Counted from the first letter of the stretch, positions 1 to 10,433 are shown. The stretch: 64,000 bases of DNA from Abyssibius alkaniclasticus (GCF_020447305.1 NZ_CP095732.1:1334501-1398500); one strand, 5' to 3'. Numbers and translations: made by a program. Notes: a model not told the origin generated them from the sequence alone.

Positions 1-661
1 ATTTCCTGGCGATGGAGGTGGTCAGGATCGGCCAGTCTTTCTTGGTCTCGATCCATTCGGTGAGCTTGGCGCGCATGGCGGATTGGCGCAGATACAGGTG
101 CTTTGTTTCGCGCACTTCCAAGTCGGTGCTGCCCGAAATCGCGCTGCGCGGGTTGATCAGGTCGGTCGGGTCAAGCTGCTTGGTGCAGTTTTCGCACTGG
201 TCGCCCCGCGCATTTTCAAAGCCGCAATTCGGGCAGGTGCCTTCGATGTAGCGATCCGGCAGGAAACGGCCATCAGCGTGGGAATAGACCTGCTTTTCGC
301 TGACCTCCTCGATCAGCCCTGCATCGGCCAGACGACCGGCAAAATGCTGGGTCAGGTGGCGGTTGCGGGTGGATGACGAGCGGCCAAAATGGTCGAATGA
401 CAGGCGGAACCCATCGGCAATGTCCTTTTGCACCTGCCACATTTCGGCACAGAATTCATCGACCGGTTTGCCCGCCTTGGCGGCGGCCAGCTCGGCGGGG
501 GTGCCATGTTCATCCGTTGCGCAGATGAACATCACCTCATGGCCACGCGCGCGCATGTAGCGGGCATAGGCATCGGATGGCAATTGGCTGCCAACCAGGT
601 TGCCCAGATGCTTGATGCCGTTGATATAGGGCAGGGCCGAAGTGATAAGCGTGCGGGTCAT
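1..661 (-). CDS. metG: Methionyl-tRNA synthetase, N-terminal part (cut by window edge)
   Basis: Charges tRNA-Met with methionine in the cytoplasm. Only the first 220 residues are in the window; the gene continues past position 1. The protein opens [20 protein letters not shown], giving the class I HIGH-type signature as HLGN around residue 18. An ATDEHGTP segment follows near residue 50. A zinc knuckle with two CxxC pairs (CPNC and CENC) lies around residues 141-157, as in zinc-containing MetRS enzymes. The ATG is the complement of 659-661. An MFS transporter lies upstream on the same strand, 55 bp away. The catalytic KMSKS loop and anticodon-binding domain are outside the window. Confidence 0.96.
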   Translation of the reverse strand, partial: MTRTLITSALPYINGIKHLGNLVGSQLPSDAYARYMRARGHEVMFICATDEHGTPAELAAAKAGKPVDEFCAEMWQVQKDIADGFRLSFDHFGRSSSTRNRHLTQHFAGRLADAGLIEEVSEKQVYSHADGRFLPDRYIEGTCPNCGFENARGDQCENCTKQLDPTDLINPRSAISGSTDLEVRETKHLYLRQSAMRAKLTEWIETKKDWPILTTSIARK

Positions 662-716
662 GGTGAATCCTTCAGGGTTTGGGCTGCTTTAGCGCAAGGC
701 GTGGCGGCATTCCAGC

Positions 717-1937
717 CTATTGGTCGCCATTTCGCCGCCTGAACAGGCGACCCAGCACAAAGCTTGTGCGCGGCACATAGCTATAGGCGCTGCGCTTGCG
801 GGTCGGGCGGCTGCGCATTCGGTAAAGCCCGAAGAGCGACAGGAAGATATGGGCCACCGCCATCATCAAAAACAGGCTGCTGGCCCCGTAATTGTCGATC
901 AGCACCGAGGCCAGCAGCGGACTGGCAATCGCGCCGATGCCATACAGAAACATCAGCGACGAGGCGACCTCGACCATGTCTTCCACGGACGCAAAATCGC
1001 TGGCATGGGCCGATGAGATGGAGAAGATCGGAAATGTTGTGACGCCGAACAGAAAGGCGGCAACGAAGACAATGCCCGGGCTGACCTGCCCGAAGAACGC
1101 GGTGGCCAGGCACACCGCCACCGCCGCCAGCGAAATGCCGATCAGCACATGGCGGCGGTCGAAACGGTCGGCAAGCCAGCCAGCCGGTATCTGGCTGAGT
1201 GCCCCGCCTGCCACGGCCGTTGCCAGAAACAGGGCAATCTGATCGGCCCGCAGCCCCACTTCCTGCCCGTAAACCGGCCCGACCATGCGAAAGGCCGGCG
1301 ATGTGATGCCCGCCACAACAACACCGGCAGCCGCAAGCGGCGACAGCAATATCGTCTTGATCGGGCGCAGCCGCGGCGCTTCGGGCAGGCTTGGCGGCAC
1401 CGAGCGGGTGAGCATGAGCGGCAAGATCGCCGCGCTGCTCAGAATGGCCATGATATTGTAGGAAATATAGGACAGAGGATCGAGGACACCGATCAGCAGT
1501 TGCGCCACAAACGACGCGCCCATATCCACCACGCGATAGGCGCCCAGCACACGGCCGCGGTTGGCGTTGGTCACCTTGGCGTGCAGCCAGGCCTCGACAA
1601 TGGTAAAACAGCCGGCAACGGCCAGCCCGGTCATGACGCGCAGCAAGGCCCAGGCATAGGGGCCAACAAAAATCGGATGTGCCAATGCGCCGATCGTGCC
1701 AAGTGCGGCAAAGGCCGCAAAACCGCGCGTATGGCCAACCGCACCCAACAGGCGTGGCGCCCACCAGCAGCCCATGAAAAACCCGACGAAATGCGCCGAA
1801 CCGAGCAGGCCGACCTGGGTTGAGCTGAAGCCATAGCCAAGCCCGGCCAAAGCATCCAGCGGCCCCATTGCGCCCGAATGCAGCTGCAAAAGCGTAACCG
1901 AAAGCAGCAGGGCCGCAAATGAGATCATGATCCGCAT
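717..1937 (-). CDS. MFS transporter (YcaD-like family)
   Basis: Predicted inner-membrane secondary transporter of about 406 residues, with the hydrophobic segments of a 12-helix major facilitator. After helix 2 there is a GxxxxPRLLGAVGHTRGF loop. A second, symmetrical loop, PAGWLADRFDRRHVL, lies in the C-terminal half and is the typical MFS cytoplasmic motif. The TIVEAWLHAKVTNANRGRVLG stretch resembles the YcaD/UMF2-like branch. The substrate cannot be read from sequence. The ATG at 1937 is preferred; a TTG two codons upstream is also open, and neither has a strong ribosome binding site. It is divergent from tuf, with a 140 bp shared control region. Confidence 0.85.
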   Translation of the reverse strand: MRIMISFAALLLSVTLLQLHSGAMGPLDALAGLGYGFSSTQVGLLGSAHFVGFFMGCWWAPRLLGAVGHTRGFAAFAALGTIGALAHPIFVGPYAWALLRVMTGLAVAGCFTIVEAWLHAKVTNANRGRVLGAYRVVDMGASFVAQLLIGVLDPLSYISYNIMAILSSAAILPLMLTRSVPPSLPEAPRLRPIKTILLSPLAAAGVVVAGITSPAFRMVGPVYGQEVGLRADQIALFLATAVAGGALSQIPAGWLADRFDRRHVLIGISLAAVAVCLATAFFGQVSPGIVFVAAFLFGVTTFPIFSISSAHASDFASVEDMVEVASSLMFLYGIGAIASPLLASVLIDNYGASSLFLMMAVAHIFLSLFGLYRMRSRPTRKRSAYSYVPRTSFVLGRLFRRRNGDQ

Positions 1938-1991
1938 GTGCAAGGCTTGGCAGATCGGCTTGACACGGGCAAGCCCGCTTGCAATTGGGCA

Positions 1992-2020
1992 TTGATTTTT
2001 CTGCCAAGGACGACTATCTG
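1992..2020 (+). promoter_or_regulatory. Putative promoter of the first tuf gene
   Basis: TTGATT (1992-1997), a 17-base spacer and TATCTG (2015-2020) lie 58 bp before the tuf start codon. Another TTGACA-like hexamer at about 1969 lacks a convincing -10 partner. Prediction by eye only. Confidence 0.4.
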
Positions 2021-2077
2021 ACCCCCGACAATTGACCGCCCCCGCCCGGGGGCATTCGCAGAATAAGGATTTTGGTC

Positions 2078-3253
2078 ATGGCGAAGGCAAAGTTTGAGCG
2101 GAATAAGCCGCATTGCAACATTGGAACGATCGGTCACGTTGACCACGGCAAGACGTCATTGACGGCGGCGATCACCAAATATTTTGGTGACTACCGCGCC
2201 TATGACCAGATTGACGCGGCCCCGGAAGAGAAGGCGCGCGGGATCACGATTTCGACCGCGCATGTCGAATATGAGACCGAGAAGCGCCACTATGCGCATG
2301 TGGATTGCCCCGGCCATGCCGACTATGTGAAGAACATGATCACCGGCGCGGCGCAGATGGACGGTGCCATTCTGGTGGTGAACGCCGCCGATGGCCCGAT
2401 GCCGCAGACCCGCGAGCATATTCTTCTGGCCAAGCAGGTTGGCGTTCCGGCGATGGTGGTTTTCCTGAACAAGGTTGACCAGGTTGACGATGCCGAATTG
2501 CTTGAGCTGGTTGAAATGGAAATCCGCGAGCTGCTGTCCAGCTACGAATTCCCCGGCGACGATATCCCGATCATCGCAGGCTCGGCCCTTGCCGCGCTTG
2601 AAGACCGTGATCCGGAGATTGGCGAGAACCAGATCCGCGCGCTGATGAAGGCGGTTGATGACTATATTCCGCAGCCCGAGCGCCCGGTTGACCAGCCCTT
2701 CCTGATGCCGATCGAGGATGTGTTCTCGATTTCCGGTCGCGGCACGGTTGCCACCGGCCGTATCGAGCGTGGCGTGCTGAATGTTGGCGACGAGATTGAA
2801 ATCGTCGGCATCCGCGACACCAAGAAAACCACCTGCACGGGCGTGGAAATGTTCCGCAAACTGCTGGATCGTGGTGAGGCTGGCGACAATGTCGGCGTGT
2901 TGCTGCGCGGGATTGACCGCGAGGGCGTTGAGCGCGGGCAGGTTCTGTGCAAGCCGAAATCGGTCATGCCGCACACCAAATTCGAGGCTCAGGCCTATAT
3001 CCTGACCAAGGAAGAGGGTGGCCGCCATACGCCGTTCTTTGCGAATTACCGCCCGCAATTCTACTTCCGCACGACGGATGTGACCGGCACGGTCATTCTT
3101 CCGGCAGGCACGGAAATGGTGATGCCGGGCGACAACCTGAAGTTCGACGTTGAACTGATCGCCCCGATCGCAATGGAAGACAACCTGCGCTTCGCCATCC
3201 GCGAAGGCGGCCGCACCGTCGGCGCAGGCGTCGTATCGAAAATTCACGCCTAA
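2078..3253 (+). CDS. tuf: Elongation factor Tu, copy 1
   Basis: GTPase that delivers aminoacyl-tRNA to the ribosomal A site. It is 391 residues long, slightly shorter than the E. coli protein. G-domain motifs are GHVDHGKT (about residue 19), DCPGH and NKVD, followed by the two beta-barrel domains. The start [10 protein letters not shown] is set by the family N-terminus and an AAGGAT Shine-Dalgarno at 2065-2070. It is identical, base for base by eye, to the second copy at 42250-43425. In related bacteria this copy sits directly before tRNA-Trp and secE; here about 19 kb of accessory DNA follows, and the gene has its own terminator. Confidence 0.98.
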   Translation: MAKAKFERNKPHCNIGTIGHVDHGKTSLTAAITKYFGDYRAYDQIDAAPEEKARGITISTAHVEYETEKRHYAHVDCPGHADYVKNMITGAAQMDGAILVVNAADGPMPQTREHILLAKQVGVPAMVVFLNKVDQVDDAELLELVEMEIRELLSSYEFPGDDIPIIAGSALAALEDRDPEIGENQIRALMKAVDDYIPQPERPVDQPFLMPIEDVFSISGRGTVATGRIERGVLNVGDEIEIVGIRDTKKTTCTGVEMFRKLLDRGEAGDNVGVLLRGIDREGVERGQVLCKPKSVMPHTKFEAQAYILTKEEGGRHTPFFANYRPQFYFRTTDVTGTVILPAGTEMVMPGDNLKFDVELIAPIAMEDNLRFAIREGGRTVGAGVVSKIHA

Positions 3254-3257
3254 GGGC
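2078..3257 (+). repeat. Direct repeat unit 1 (tuf copy)
   Basis: About 1180 bp that recur in the same orientation at 42250-43429. Identity begins exactly at the ATG and ends four bases after the stop codon, after which the flanks differ completely. A unit limited to the reading frame is the usual signature of tuf gene conversion. Confidence 0.9.
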
Positions 3258-3272
3258 GGGATTGCTTAGTAT

Positions 3273-3307
3273 GGGGCTGCGTCCAAAGTTGGGCGCAGCC
3301 CCTTCTT
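3273..3307 (+). terminator. Terminator after tuf copy 1
   Basis: GGGGCTGCGTCC pairs with GGGCGCAGCCCC across an AAAGTT loop and is followed by TTCTT. The stem is strong and the U-tract short. It separates tuf from the island genes. Confidence 0.75.
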
Positions 3308-3389
3308 AATGATAAAATTGCCGCAGTGTTCATCGTTTTTCGATAGTGTACAAACTGGATAGTAGAAACGAAGCTAAATAATTTCCCAT

Positions 3390-6064
3390 TTGGATATGAC
3401 CGGCATGACTCCGCTTCAAAAAGCAGGGCAACTTTACAAAATTGGAGCGCATGCCGAGGCGATTGAGTTCATCACAAGCGATGCGAACTTGGCTGCGCGG
3501 CGGCCGCTGGTGGAAGAGGTCGCTTACAATCTTCGGGTTATAAAGGGTAATGCGGACGCGGTAGAGTATTTGCTTGGTTAACTACCGGATTTTCCTGCAA
3601 TGTATCCGCGTTGGACACGTATGATGGCGTATTGGAGTATCAACGCGCTTAGCGATGCGCGCGCCGCTGAGATCTGTAAACTAGCAATTTCTGCTAATAC
3701 GACGCATAGCCAACGCATCGCAATGACGGGAGCACTGTATCATAGGATGTATAAACTGTTTTTGCGACAGAATGACCAAGAACAGGCTGATGCAGTTTTA
3801 GAAGATGGGTATAAGCTCGGCTTCACCGAGTGCTTATACTTGAAGACTAGCCTACTCGATTACACAAATCCAAATACTGCGACTTGGGCGCTCTATGGGC
3901 GACTGATCTCGGCGCCAAACCTGAGTGGCGAAATTTGGGCGGGTATTGAGGGCTGGATCCAACCACAAACTGCGCTTGAATGGCATGAGCTTTTAGATGC
4001 AGAACAGGAACGCCTAGCGCTTGTCGCGGGCTTCCATCGCGCACGGGCGAAAGCCCTTCACGGCTTAGGCAGGTCAGAAATGGCCATTGCCGCACTTGAG
4101 CGCGCGCTCGAAATTGGTGTGAGCGATCTTGGGACAGCTTGGAATGAAATTGCAACCTACTACTCAGAAATTCCAGCTGACGATGACAGTATTTCGCGAC
4201 GGCTTGACGCATTTTCAAAAGCGGTCATTCACAATCCAAACAACCGTTTGTCGCTCGAGGCGCCCAAAGCTGAGATACCGTGCGTAACGCCCGAAGCTAA
4301 TCTTTCACGCGAGTTGGATCGCATTCAGAGATTTCACGAAAGAATAATTCTTACAATCTTTTTTGAATTGCGTGCGCATGAACCGCTAGAAACCTTGCTG
4401 AAACGCTACGAGCGTCAATTTGAAATCGAAATGAGCATGCCCGCCTATGGCGATTGCGAAGCACTTTGGAATGCGTATGTCGCAGGCTCTCCGCTTCCCG
4501 AGATTGTCCCGCCCGACAACAATACGGTGAAGATCTTCGTCATCAGGCTTATGAATAGTGTCACCCGGGTCAATATCGCGCGAATTTGGGCGCAAGATCG
4601 CGCGCTAATGAAATCTACCGGGATTGAAACGAAATCATTGCGCAAGTTGCACAGCTCACTTGCACAGGCGATAGACGGCGATTGGGGTGCTTATCTTGAA
4701 GGCGCAAAATACCCTAATGAGCGAGCGAAGAAAACTGTATTACAGCGCGAGACAGAATGTTGTTTTCAAAACAGAATTATTAATTCCGGCCAGTTCGACC
4801 TACCTGATCTGGAAGGTGATGGGCGGGATGTAGGGGTTGTTGACAGCTTTTATACCAATGGTCGCAATGTTTTTACATTTGCAGCAGCGTCACCCTTCAT
4901 TTTTGTTACAGCTGGTGCTGGGTCACGACCGTTTATGTTGTATTATCCCGGCGAAAATCTGATCGTTGATCTTGGCGCGCGGCTTGGCCATATGCTTGAC
5001 GACTTTCATATGAATAACCTGCTCAGTAGGTATATCACCCGACTCGCAGCGAATGCGACAGCTTACAACGCATCACGGCAAACTGTTCGCCAGCGCGACG
5101 ACAAAAATACTGCCCCCCGCAAGATAACTCTGAATATCAACACGGCGGAAAATTTCGCGCATCATGTTTGGAACTTCTACACCGGCTTGGAACGGCAATT
5201 GAGCTTTGGCTCGATGGCGAATGCCGCCGCAATGCACATTGCTGGAACGGAGTTCTTCGGAGCCTTGCGAGATATTTTCCTGAAGTTGCTCATATTCCGT
5301 TGGGAGCCGAGCGTATTGAGGGCAATGTAGACTCGGTGCCATTTGATCCTGACGCACTCTTGCTGACCGTGGGCGGCTACTTTATTTCGCAACCTTTGCA
5401 AGATCGCATCGCACGTGTTTGTGCCTCGCATGTGCAGACCAACACGGCGGCGATCACGCGGCTTGCGAAAGTTCAGGGAGGCGGCCGTGTCGTCTGGTTT
5501 GGCCTGAGAGCAGGCGACAAAAGTTGGCTTGGGCAGGAAACTGGGCTGATCGAGGTGATCCGCTTCTTGCAGGCAGAGTTTGATGATGTGGTCTGTGTTC
5601 TTGACGCATTTTCGCTGTCAGCCAACCAGCCAAGCGTACCTCCGGTTTGGCGGAATGCTTTTACCCGTTTGGACGGAATGTGCGCGCGGATTATCGTGGC
5701 TGTTTCAAAGCCCAGTGACGTTCTTAATCTTTCCGGCGTCAGCTTGCCAGAAACAATCTTGATCGCGCGCGAAACCGACGCTTATGTAACGCCGCTCGGC
5801 ACAACACAGCCCAAAGTTGGTTGGTTCACGAAAGGACCAGAACTAGTTTATATCTCGTCGGCTGTTGCGCAGTTGGATGTAATGAGGCGGCCCGGCACAT
5901 GGGAATCCGAGGGTATTATGCTACCCGAGTTCCTTGTGGCTGAACGTGAGTTTGCTGGCGAAAAACGCGATGTTGATGACCGGCAGGCGCATCTGTTCGA
6001 TATGGAGCTCGACGCCAGTAAAATTTGTCATTGGCTTAAGGAGAGACTCTATGGTGCGGGCTAA
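3390..6064 (+). pseudogene. Broken large island protein (nonsense codon plus frameshift)
   Basis: Three open segments read as one roughly 890-residue protein. Segment one (from TTG 3390 or ATG 3396) ends at an in-frame TAA at 3579-3581. The same frame continues at once, LPDFPAMYPRWTRMM, up to 5330. Around 5274-5281, in the run ATTTTCC, a one-base loss moves the coding frame; restoring one base joins GALRDIF to PEVAHIPLGAERIEG and the protein continues to 6064. The N-terminal half has helical, TPR-like repeats (for example LHGLGRSEMAIAALERALEIG). I do not recognise the C-terminal half, which has motifs such as HHVWNFYTG and VVWFGLRAGDKSW. The neighbours suggest a glycan role, but that is inference. 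A sequencing error could explain either lesion, but less easily both. Confidence 0.75.
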
Positions 6065-6067
6065 CTT

Positions 6068-7429
6068 TTAGCCGAGACGGGGCCAGTTGGCATTCTTCAC
6101 CGTTTGAGGCTTTGCTTTTGGCACTGTCTTGATTGTCTTGCTGGGCTTTGATGCTGCTTGCGAAACGGTTGGCTCCTTACCGCCAAGGGCGACAAGATTG
6201 GTGACAAAAATGGTGTTCTCAGGCGCCAGTTCGACAGCGCGCTTTGCTGCGCTTAGCGCGCGGTCCTTCATAACCAATTGGGCCGCGCATAGGCTTAGAT
6301 TGTAAAAAGAAAACGCCGCGTTTGGGTTGAGGTTCACAGCGGTTTCAAAGGCCGCCAGTGCCTCGGTCAACTTATCGCCTCGTCGCAGCGAAACGCCCCG
6401 AACGAACCAGAAGTTTGAATTGTCAGGCTCTTGTTCCACTGCCGATGCCGTGGCGTTCATGGCGGATTCGAAGTCTTTTTCATCCATCCGCAACCGGGCG
6501 AGCGCGTTTTGCATATGCGCGGCTTCGGTCACGGTTTGATCTGCAATTTCAAAGACTTTGCGTGCAAGTGCCATATCATTTGTGCGAAACGCCATATCAA
6601 CTAAGGCGCGCGCCGAGTTCAAGTTGGTTGGGTCAAGCGTAAGTGCAGTTTTGTATTCTTCAATCGCTTTGGACTCGTTGCCTTCATGCAGAGCAATCTG
6701 CGCCTGCAGGCCATGCACCCAAGACTGCTCGATACCGTCGGCAAATGCCGTGAGCCAACCCGCAAAAAACGCGCTATGTCCCTTCTTCAAGAACCGCGAC
6801 AGTAGCGCGCGCGCCGGCCGAGCAGGGCTTGCATGTGCGGCGCAGGCAAGGCTGAGCGCATCGAACGCTGCGTCAATATCGTTCAGGCTAAGATGTATTC
6901 CTGCTTTGATTTCGTTGAGGTAGGCACGATTGCTATAGCCTGCCATTTCAGCCTGCTTTAGCGCAGCGAGCGCTTCGGAATTTTTGTTTTGGCGCACCAA
7001 ATGCAAGGCAGAATCCAGGTGGTATTCCGGGGTTTGCGCTACAGAGTTGCCGCTTTCAATTTGTTGGTTGATGTTTGCTGAAACGACGGCGCTGCGTAGA
7101 TCGTAGGCAGCTTTAATTAGCATATCTGCCGATGCGTCGCTCAGCCTCAATGTATCGTCATCAATTAATTGGCAGGTTTCACCGATCAAGTCGGCAAGCG
7201 CGAGCAAGCGTGATTGAGTGTCGGTGGCGCTCAGTTCTGCCTCCAGCGTCAAGCGATTTTTCAAGGCCAATTCGAGGTCTGCCGGTGCGGTTGAATCATC
7301 ATTCAAATCAAATTTTCCTTTTTGATCCACTTGGCCAACTAGCTGTTTACGACCCATTTCGCGCACCGAAAAAACCAAGTATCCATTTGGAGCCTTGCGA
7401 AGAATATATTTGTCCATCTGGTTCTTCAT
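6068..7429 (-). CDS. Tetratricopeptide-repeat protein
   Basis: A soluble, alpha-helical protein of 453 residues without a signal peptide or membrane segment. TPR units are clear from about residue 130 on, for example ALHLVRQNKNSEALAALKQA, then IEEYKTALTLDPTNLNSA, and LTEALAAFETAVNLNPNAAF near residue 370. The C-terminal 35 residues are basic and Lys/Pro/Thr-rich. TPRs mediate protein-protein contacts, so a scaffold role for the island enzymes is possible but unproven. A start at 7417 is an alternative with a better-spaced GAAG upstream. It converges with the broken gene ending at 6064, with a 3 bp gap, and follows the divergently promoted glycosyltransferase at 9758. Confidence 0.75.
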   Translation of the reverse strand: MKNQMDKYILRKAPNGYLVFSVREMGRKQLVGQVDQKGKFDLNDDSTAPADLELALKNRLTLEAELSATDTQSRLLALADLIGETCQLIDDDTLRLSDASADMLIKAAYDLRSAVVSANINQQIESGNSVAQTPEYHLDSALHLVRQNKNSEALAALKQAEMAGYSNRAYLNEIKAGIHLSLNDIDAAFDALSLACAAHASPARPARALLSRFLKKGHSAFFAGWLTAFADGIEQSWVHGLQAQIALHEGNESKAIEEYKTALTLDPTNLNSARALVDMAFRTNDMALARKVFEIADQTVTEAAHMQNALARLRMDEKDFESAMNATASAVEQEPDNSNFWFVRGVSLRRGDKLTEALAAFETAVNLNPNAAFSFYNLSLCAAQLVMKDRALSAAKRAVELAPENTIFVTNLVALGGKEPTVSQAASKPSKTIKTVPKAKPQTVKNANWPRLG

Positions 7430-7484
7430 CCTTTAAAGACGCCGGATGCTATCGGCACAATGCGGCCATTGCAAGGCGCCTACC

Positions 7485-9758
7485 CTAGGCGGGCGACAGT
7501 CGTTTAATGCGACGCAGCGAAAAGCTCACTGGCGCAACTTCGGCCGACCTTTCAAAGGTGAATTCAAGCTCGGCAGTCTCATAAAACGGGCCAGCCAGAA
7601 TGAGTTGATGGCGGTTCAACGCGAGCGAGAGAATTTGTGTGTCGCCTATTGAAGCGGTGCCGTCACGCGAAGTAAGTGAAAGCGAAATGGGTTGGGATGG
7701 CACGTCACCGCCTGGCACAACGGTAAAACGCAGCATATGCCCCCAAAGAGGGGTATTGCTTTGCAGCGCGATGGTTGTCACTCCAGCAGGAATTGTCAGA
7801 TCAATTTTATCGCCAATCGGCGTGTCATCGGAAGCGAGAGTAAGTTCGACTGGTGCCTCGTTCAGGAGGGGTAGCGATGTGCCGTTGGCCCTATCGACCA
7901 TGCCAAGCGTCCTGGCAGGATCAATACGTCGCTGCGCGTGCCGAAGCTGAGTTCCATGCAAACGTATATCTTCGGGATTTTTAAACGGCGAAGCTTCTTG
8001 GTCGATCCAAACCTGTGGCGCAATGACTAGGTTGAGCCTGTCATTCTGAAGCGCCATTACAAGATTAGCCACTATCCGCCGCGCGTTGTTTAGTTTGGCG
8101 AGCAGTCGCAGCGCCTCATTGCGATGCAAACACAGGCAGCTTGGCGCCAGACGTGAGTCTTGAAGTGCAAGAGTTGGTGCTCGGCCCGCGAAGCAGTTGA
8201 GGTTTCCGCTCTGAGTCGTCAAAGCCGAAAGCACTGTCGCTGCATCTAATCGGCAAGCGGCTTCAAGCAGATTTGAGTGTGGCAGAGCATCGGGTGTCGT
8301 TAGGCAAACAACATCGTCATGGAGCGTGCTTAAGATACGCTCAACAAACTTGCTTTGCTGGTGACTGGCATCTGCAACATGGCAGGTGATTTCGGGGTTA
8401 TCAAACGCATCCTGCAAGTCAACGCCAATCGTATATACATGAAGCGCCCAATTGGCGGGAATACGGTGGGAAAGTGTGCGTATTTTTGGAATTTGTGAAG
8501 GGTCGGAAACTGGGCCAACAAGAACTGCACCTGCTGAGGCATTAGTTGGTGATTTGCGTGGGCTCTCACCATTTTGCATCCAAACCTGGTCAGGGTTGCT
8601 CGATACTAATGCTGTTGGTCGCCACCTTAGCGCGGTCTGCATGGTGTCGGCCAACCCATCTGGGGATGGGTCAAATAGAAGGCAATTATTTTTGTGACTC
8701 CAGCGGGGCTCGTTTGCGAAGGCTGCACAGTCTTTTGCAAGTAAAATCGGTCGTTGTTTTGCACCAATCTCATAGGCGAGAAGGCAGAGCGATTCATAGG
8801 CAGATGGCTGCACCACAATCGAGCTTGCCAAACGTGCGTGGCGCGCTTGTTCAGAAAGGTCAGTTTCAAACAGGATTTTTGCACTGTAACGTTGGGGCAC
8901 CATCATTCGCAGCCCTGCTAGATACATTGGTTCGAAGGCGTAGGCCATCAGCCGAAGTTTCCCCAAATAATCGGGGTTTCTATCAAGGAACTGTACCGCG
9001 CCGCGAATGAAGAGGTCGGGGCGTTTGAATGGTTGAAACCGAGACGCAAATACAAAATCCGGGGCATGGTTTTCTGGTAAAGGTTCTGGATCTGGCGCCT
9101 TAGACAACACAGCAGGGAAATTGATTTCAACCTGTTTGCCGGCTGGAAATACTGCGCTCTCTTCAACAATCGTCGCAATAGCTTCGAGAGGTGCGATGAT
9201 GCGGTCGGCAAGCCTTAGACATTCCGCCTCCATATCAATACGCGCCGCGTGCCAGCTATCAGTTGGATAGTAGTCAGGCTCGAAGCGCAACAATTCAGAA
9301 AACGACGAATGGATGCGGCAGGCAATTTCTGCAGTCTGAAATGCAAGGCCACATTCGCGTGCCGTTAGTATGAGGTTTCCATACCCCAGATGATCTGGCA
9401 CCTCGATATGGGTTAGCTTAGCACCGATCGCGGTTTCAATATCCAAAGCGCCAAACAAAAATGCCGCCGCTTCACAAAATAACTGGGGGTGCCGACCTAT
9501 TCCATTCAACTGACTATCTTCTGCGCCGCCGAGCCGTTTTTTGACTTCGGCTTGATTTGGGCAGCACCATAAATGAATGCGGTTCGGAAAATGGGCTGCA
9601 ATGCCGTCGATCCGGTCCGCATATTCAACTGGCAGTAAAATATGCACATGTGCATCTGGCAGTTCATTCAACACCTGCAGCGCCATGTTGTGAATGAGCC
9701 GCGCAATGCCGCCGCGATCAACTGGATAGAGCTCGTTACCAATGTAGCAAATATGCAA
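7485..9758 (-). CDS. Glycosyltransferase family 4 with a long C-terminal extension
   Basis: A 757-residue protein. Residues 1 to about 400 form a GT-B, GT4-type sugar transferase. The N-terminus MHICYIGNELYPVDRGGIAR has the glycine-rich acceptor-side loop, and FASRFQPFKRPDLFI and PSAYESLCLLAYEIG give the donor-site E-x7-E motif. Residues about 415-620 look like a second Rossmann-like unit and the last 130 like a beta-sandwich; neither is recognised. The start codon is TTG, because the canonical N-terminus begins there and the next ATG would delete the first strand. Donor and acceptor are unknown. A cytoplasmic role in glycan assembly fits the neighbours. Confidence 0.85.
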   Translation of the reverse strand: MHICYIGNELYPVDRGGIARLIHNMALQVLNELPDAHVHILLPVEYADRIDGIAAHFPNRIHLWCCPNQAEVKKRLGGAEDSQLNGIGRHPQLFCEAAAFLFGALDIETAIGAKLTHIEVPDHLGYGNLILTARECGLAFQTAEIACRIHSSFSELLRFEPDYYPTDSWHAARIDMEAECLRLADRIIAPLEAIATIVEESAVFPAGKQVEINFPAVLSKAPDPEPLPENHAPDFVFASRFQPFKRPDLFIRGAVQFLDRNPDYLGKLRLMAYAFEPMYLAGLRMMVPQRYSAKILFETDLSEQARHARLASSIVVQPSAYESLCLLAYEIGAKQRPILLAKDCAAFANEPRWSHKNNCLLFDPSPDGLADTMQTALRWRPTALVSSNPDQVWMQNGESPRKSPTNASAGAVLVGPVSDPSQIPKIRTLSHRIPANWALHVYTIGVDLQDAFDNPEITCHVADASHQQSKFVERILSTLHDDVVCLTTPDALPHSNLLEAACRLDAATVLSALTTQSGNLNCFAGRAPTLALQDSRLAPSCLCLHRNEALRLLAKLNNARRIVANLVMALQNDRLNLVIAPQVWIDQEASPFKNPEDIRLHGTQLRHAQRRIDPARTLGMVDRANGTSLPLLNEAPVELTLASDDTPIGDKIDLTIPAGVTTIALQSNTPLWGHMLRFTVVPGGDVPSQPISLSLTSRDGTASIGDTQILSLALNRHQLILAGPFYETAELEFTFERSAEVAPVSFSLRRIKRLSPA

Positions 9759-9884
9759 TATTTTTTAGCCTTGCTTGCCGACTAGATAGACCTAGCGGCT
9801 AATGTTTCATACATACTCCCATAACATGATTCGAGCTTGCCACCCAGGTCAAGCAAGGCCAACAGAATTGGGAAGGCAAAGCGA

Positions 9885-10433
9885 ATGAACTACCTTTCGA
9901 ACGCGCGCAATTTGTTCCTGAGCGCAGCAAAAAACCTCGACTCACTAACCTCGAGCAGAATGGACCTGCTTGAAGGGCTGTCTAAACACTTTACAGTCGG
10001 CCGTCGTACAAAGCTTAAGCCCGGTTTCAGCCAACTCACTGAAAAACTAGCCGTTTGCACCACACAGACAGCTGATGTGCTCGTAGGTGGAGGCGAAGCC
10101 GTGCCGTTGAGCCTGGAAGTAGAAGGCTGTGATTGGTTGACCTTGGAATCGGACATTCGCATCTTGGAAAGCAAAGGAATGATTGTGTTAGAGGCTGAAG
10201 TGCATTCGGATTATGCGCTCTATGCCGATGTTTTTTTGCGCATATTTAATAATGCGGGTGAGCCAACAGACCTCGCATCTGCATTTTGGCCGATCAGCGC
10301 CGATGGGCTTTGTGTGCATTTAATGGAAGCACCGGAAAATGCATTTGCTGCCAAGCGCGCGCGACTGATTATCCATTTGCGTCAACCGATCGGGCAAATC
10401 AAAGTTCATCAACTCGCGATTTACACCGTTTGA
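9885..10433 (+). CDS. Uncharacterised island protein, 182 residues
   Basis: Not recognised. An amphipathic N-terminus (NYLSNARNLFLSAAKNLDSL) is followed by about 130 residues of alternating hydrophobic pattern, suggesting a beta-sandwich that ends KVHQLAIYTV. There is no signal peptide or transmembrane helix. ATG 9885 is chosen because GGAAGG at 9871-9876 lies at good distance; a TTG at 9837 is also open. It is divergent from the 757-residue glycosyltransferase across 126 bp. Its C-terminal strand pattern resembles the ends of the 757-residue glycosyltransferase and the 429-residue protein at 18737, which may share an accessory domain. Confidence 0.65.
   Translation: MNYLSNARNLFLSAAKNLDSLTSSRMDLLEGLSKHFTVGRRTKLKPGFSQLTEKLAVCTTQTADVLVGGGEAVPLSLEVEGCDWLTLESDIRILESKGMIVLEAEVHSDYALYADVFLRIFNNAGEPTDLASAFWPISADGLCVHLMEAPENAFAAKRARLIIHLRQPIGQIKVHQLAIYTV

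Noticed and set aside
3390-6064. Programmed stop-codon read-through and frameshifting in the island gene
   Set aside because: The TAA has no supporting context and the ATTTTCC run is not a known slippery heptamer. Two independent recoding events in one gene are less likely than mutation.
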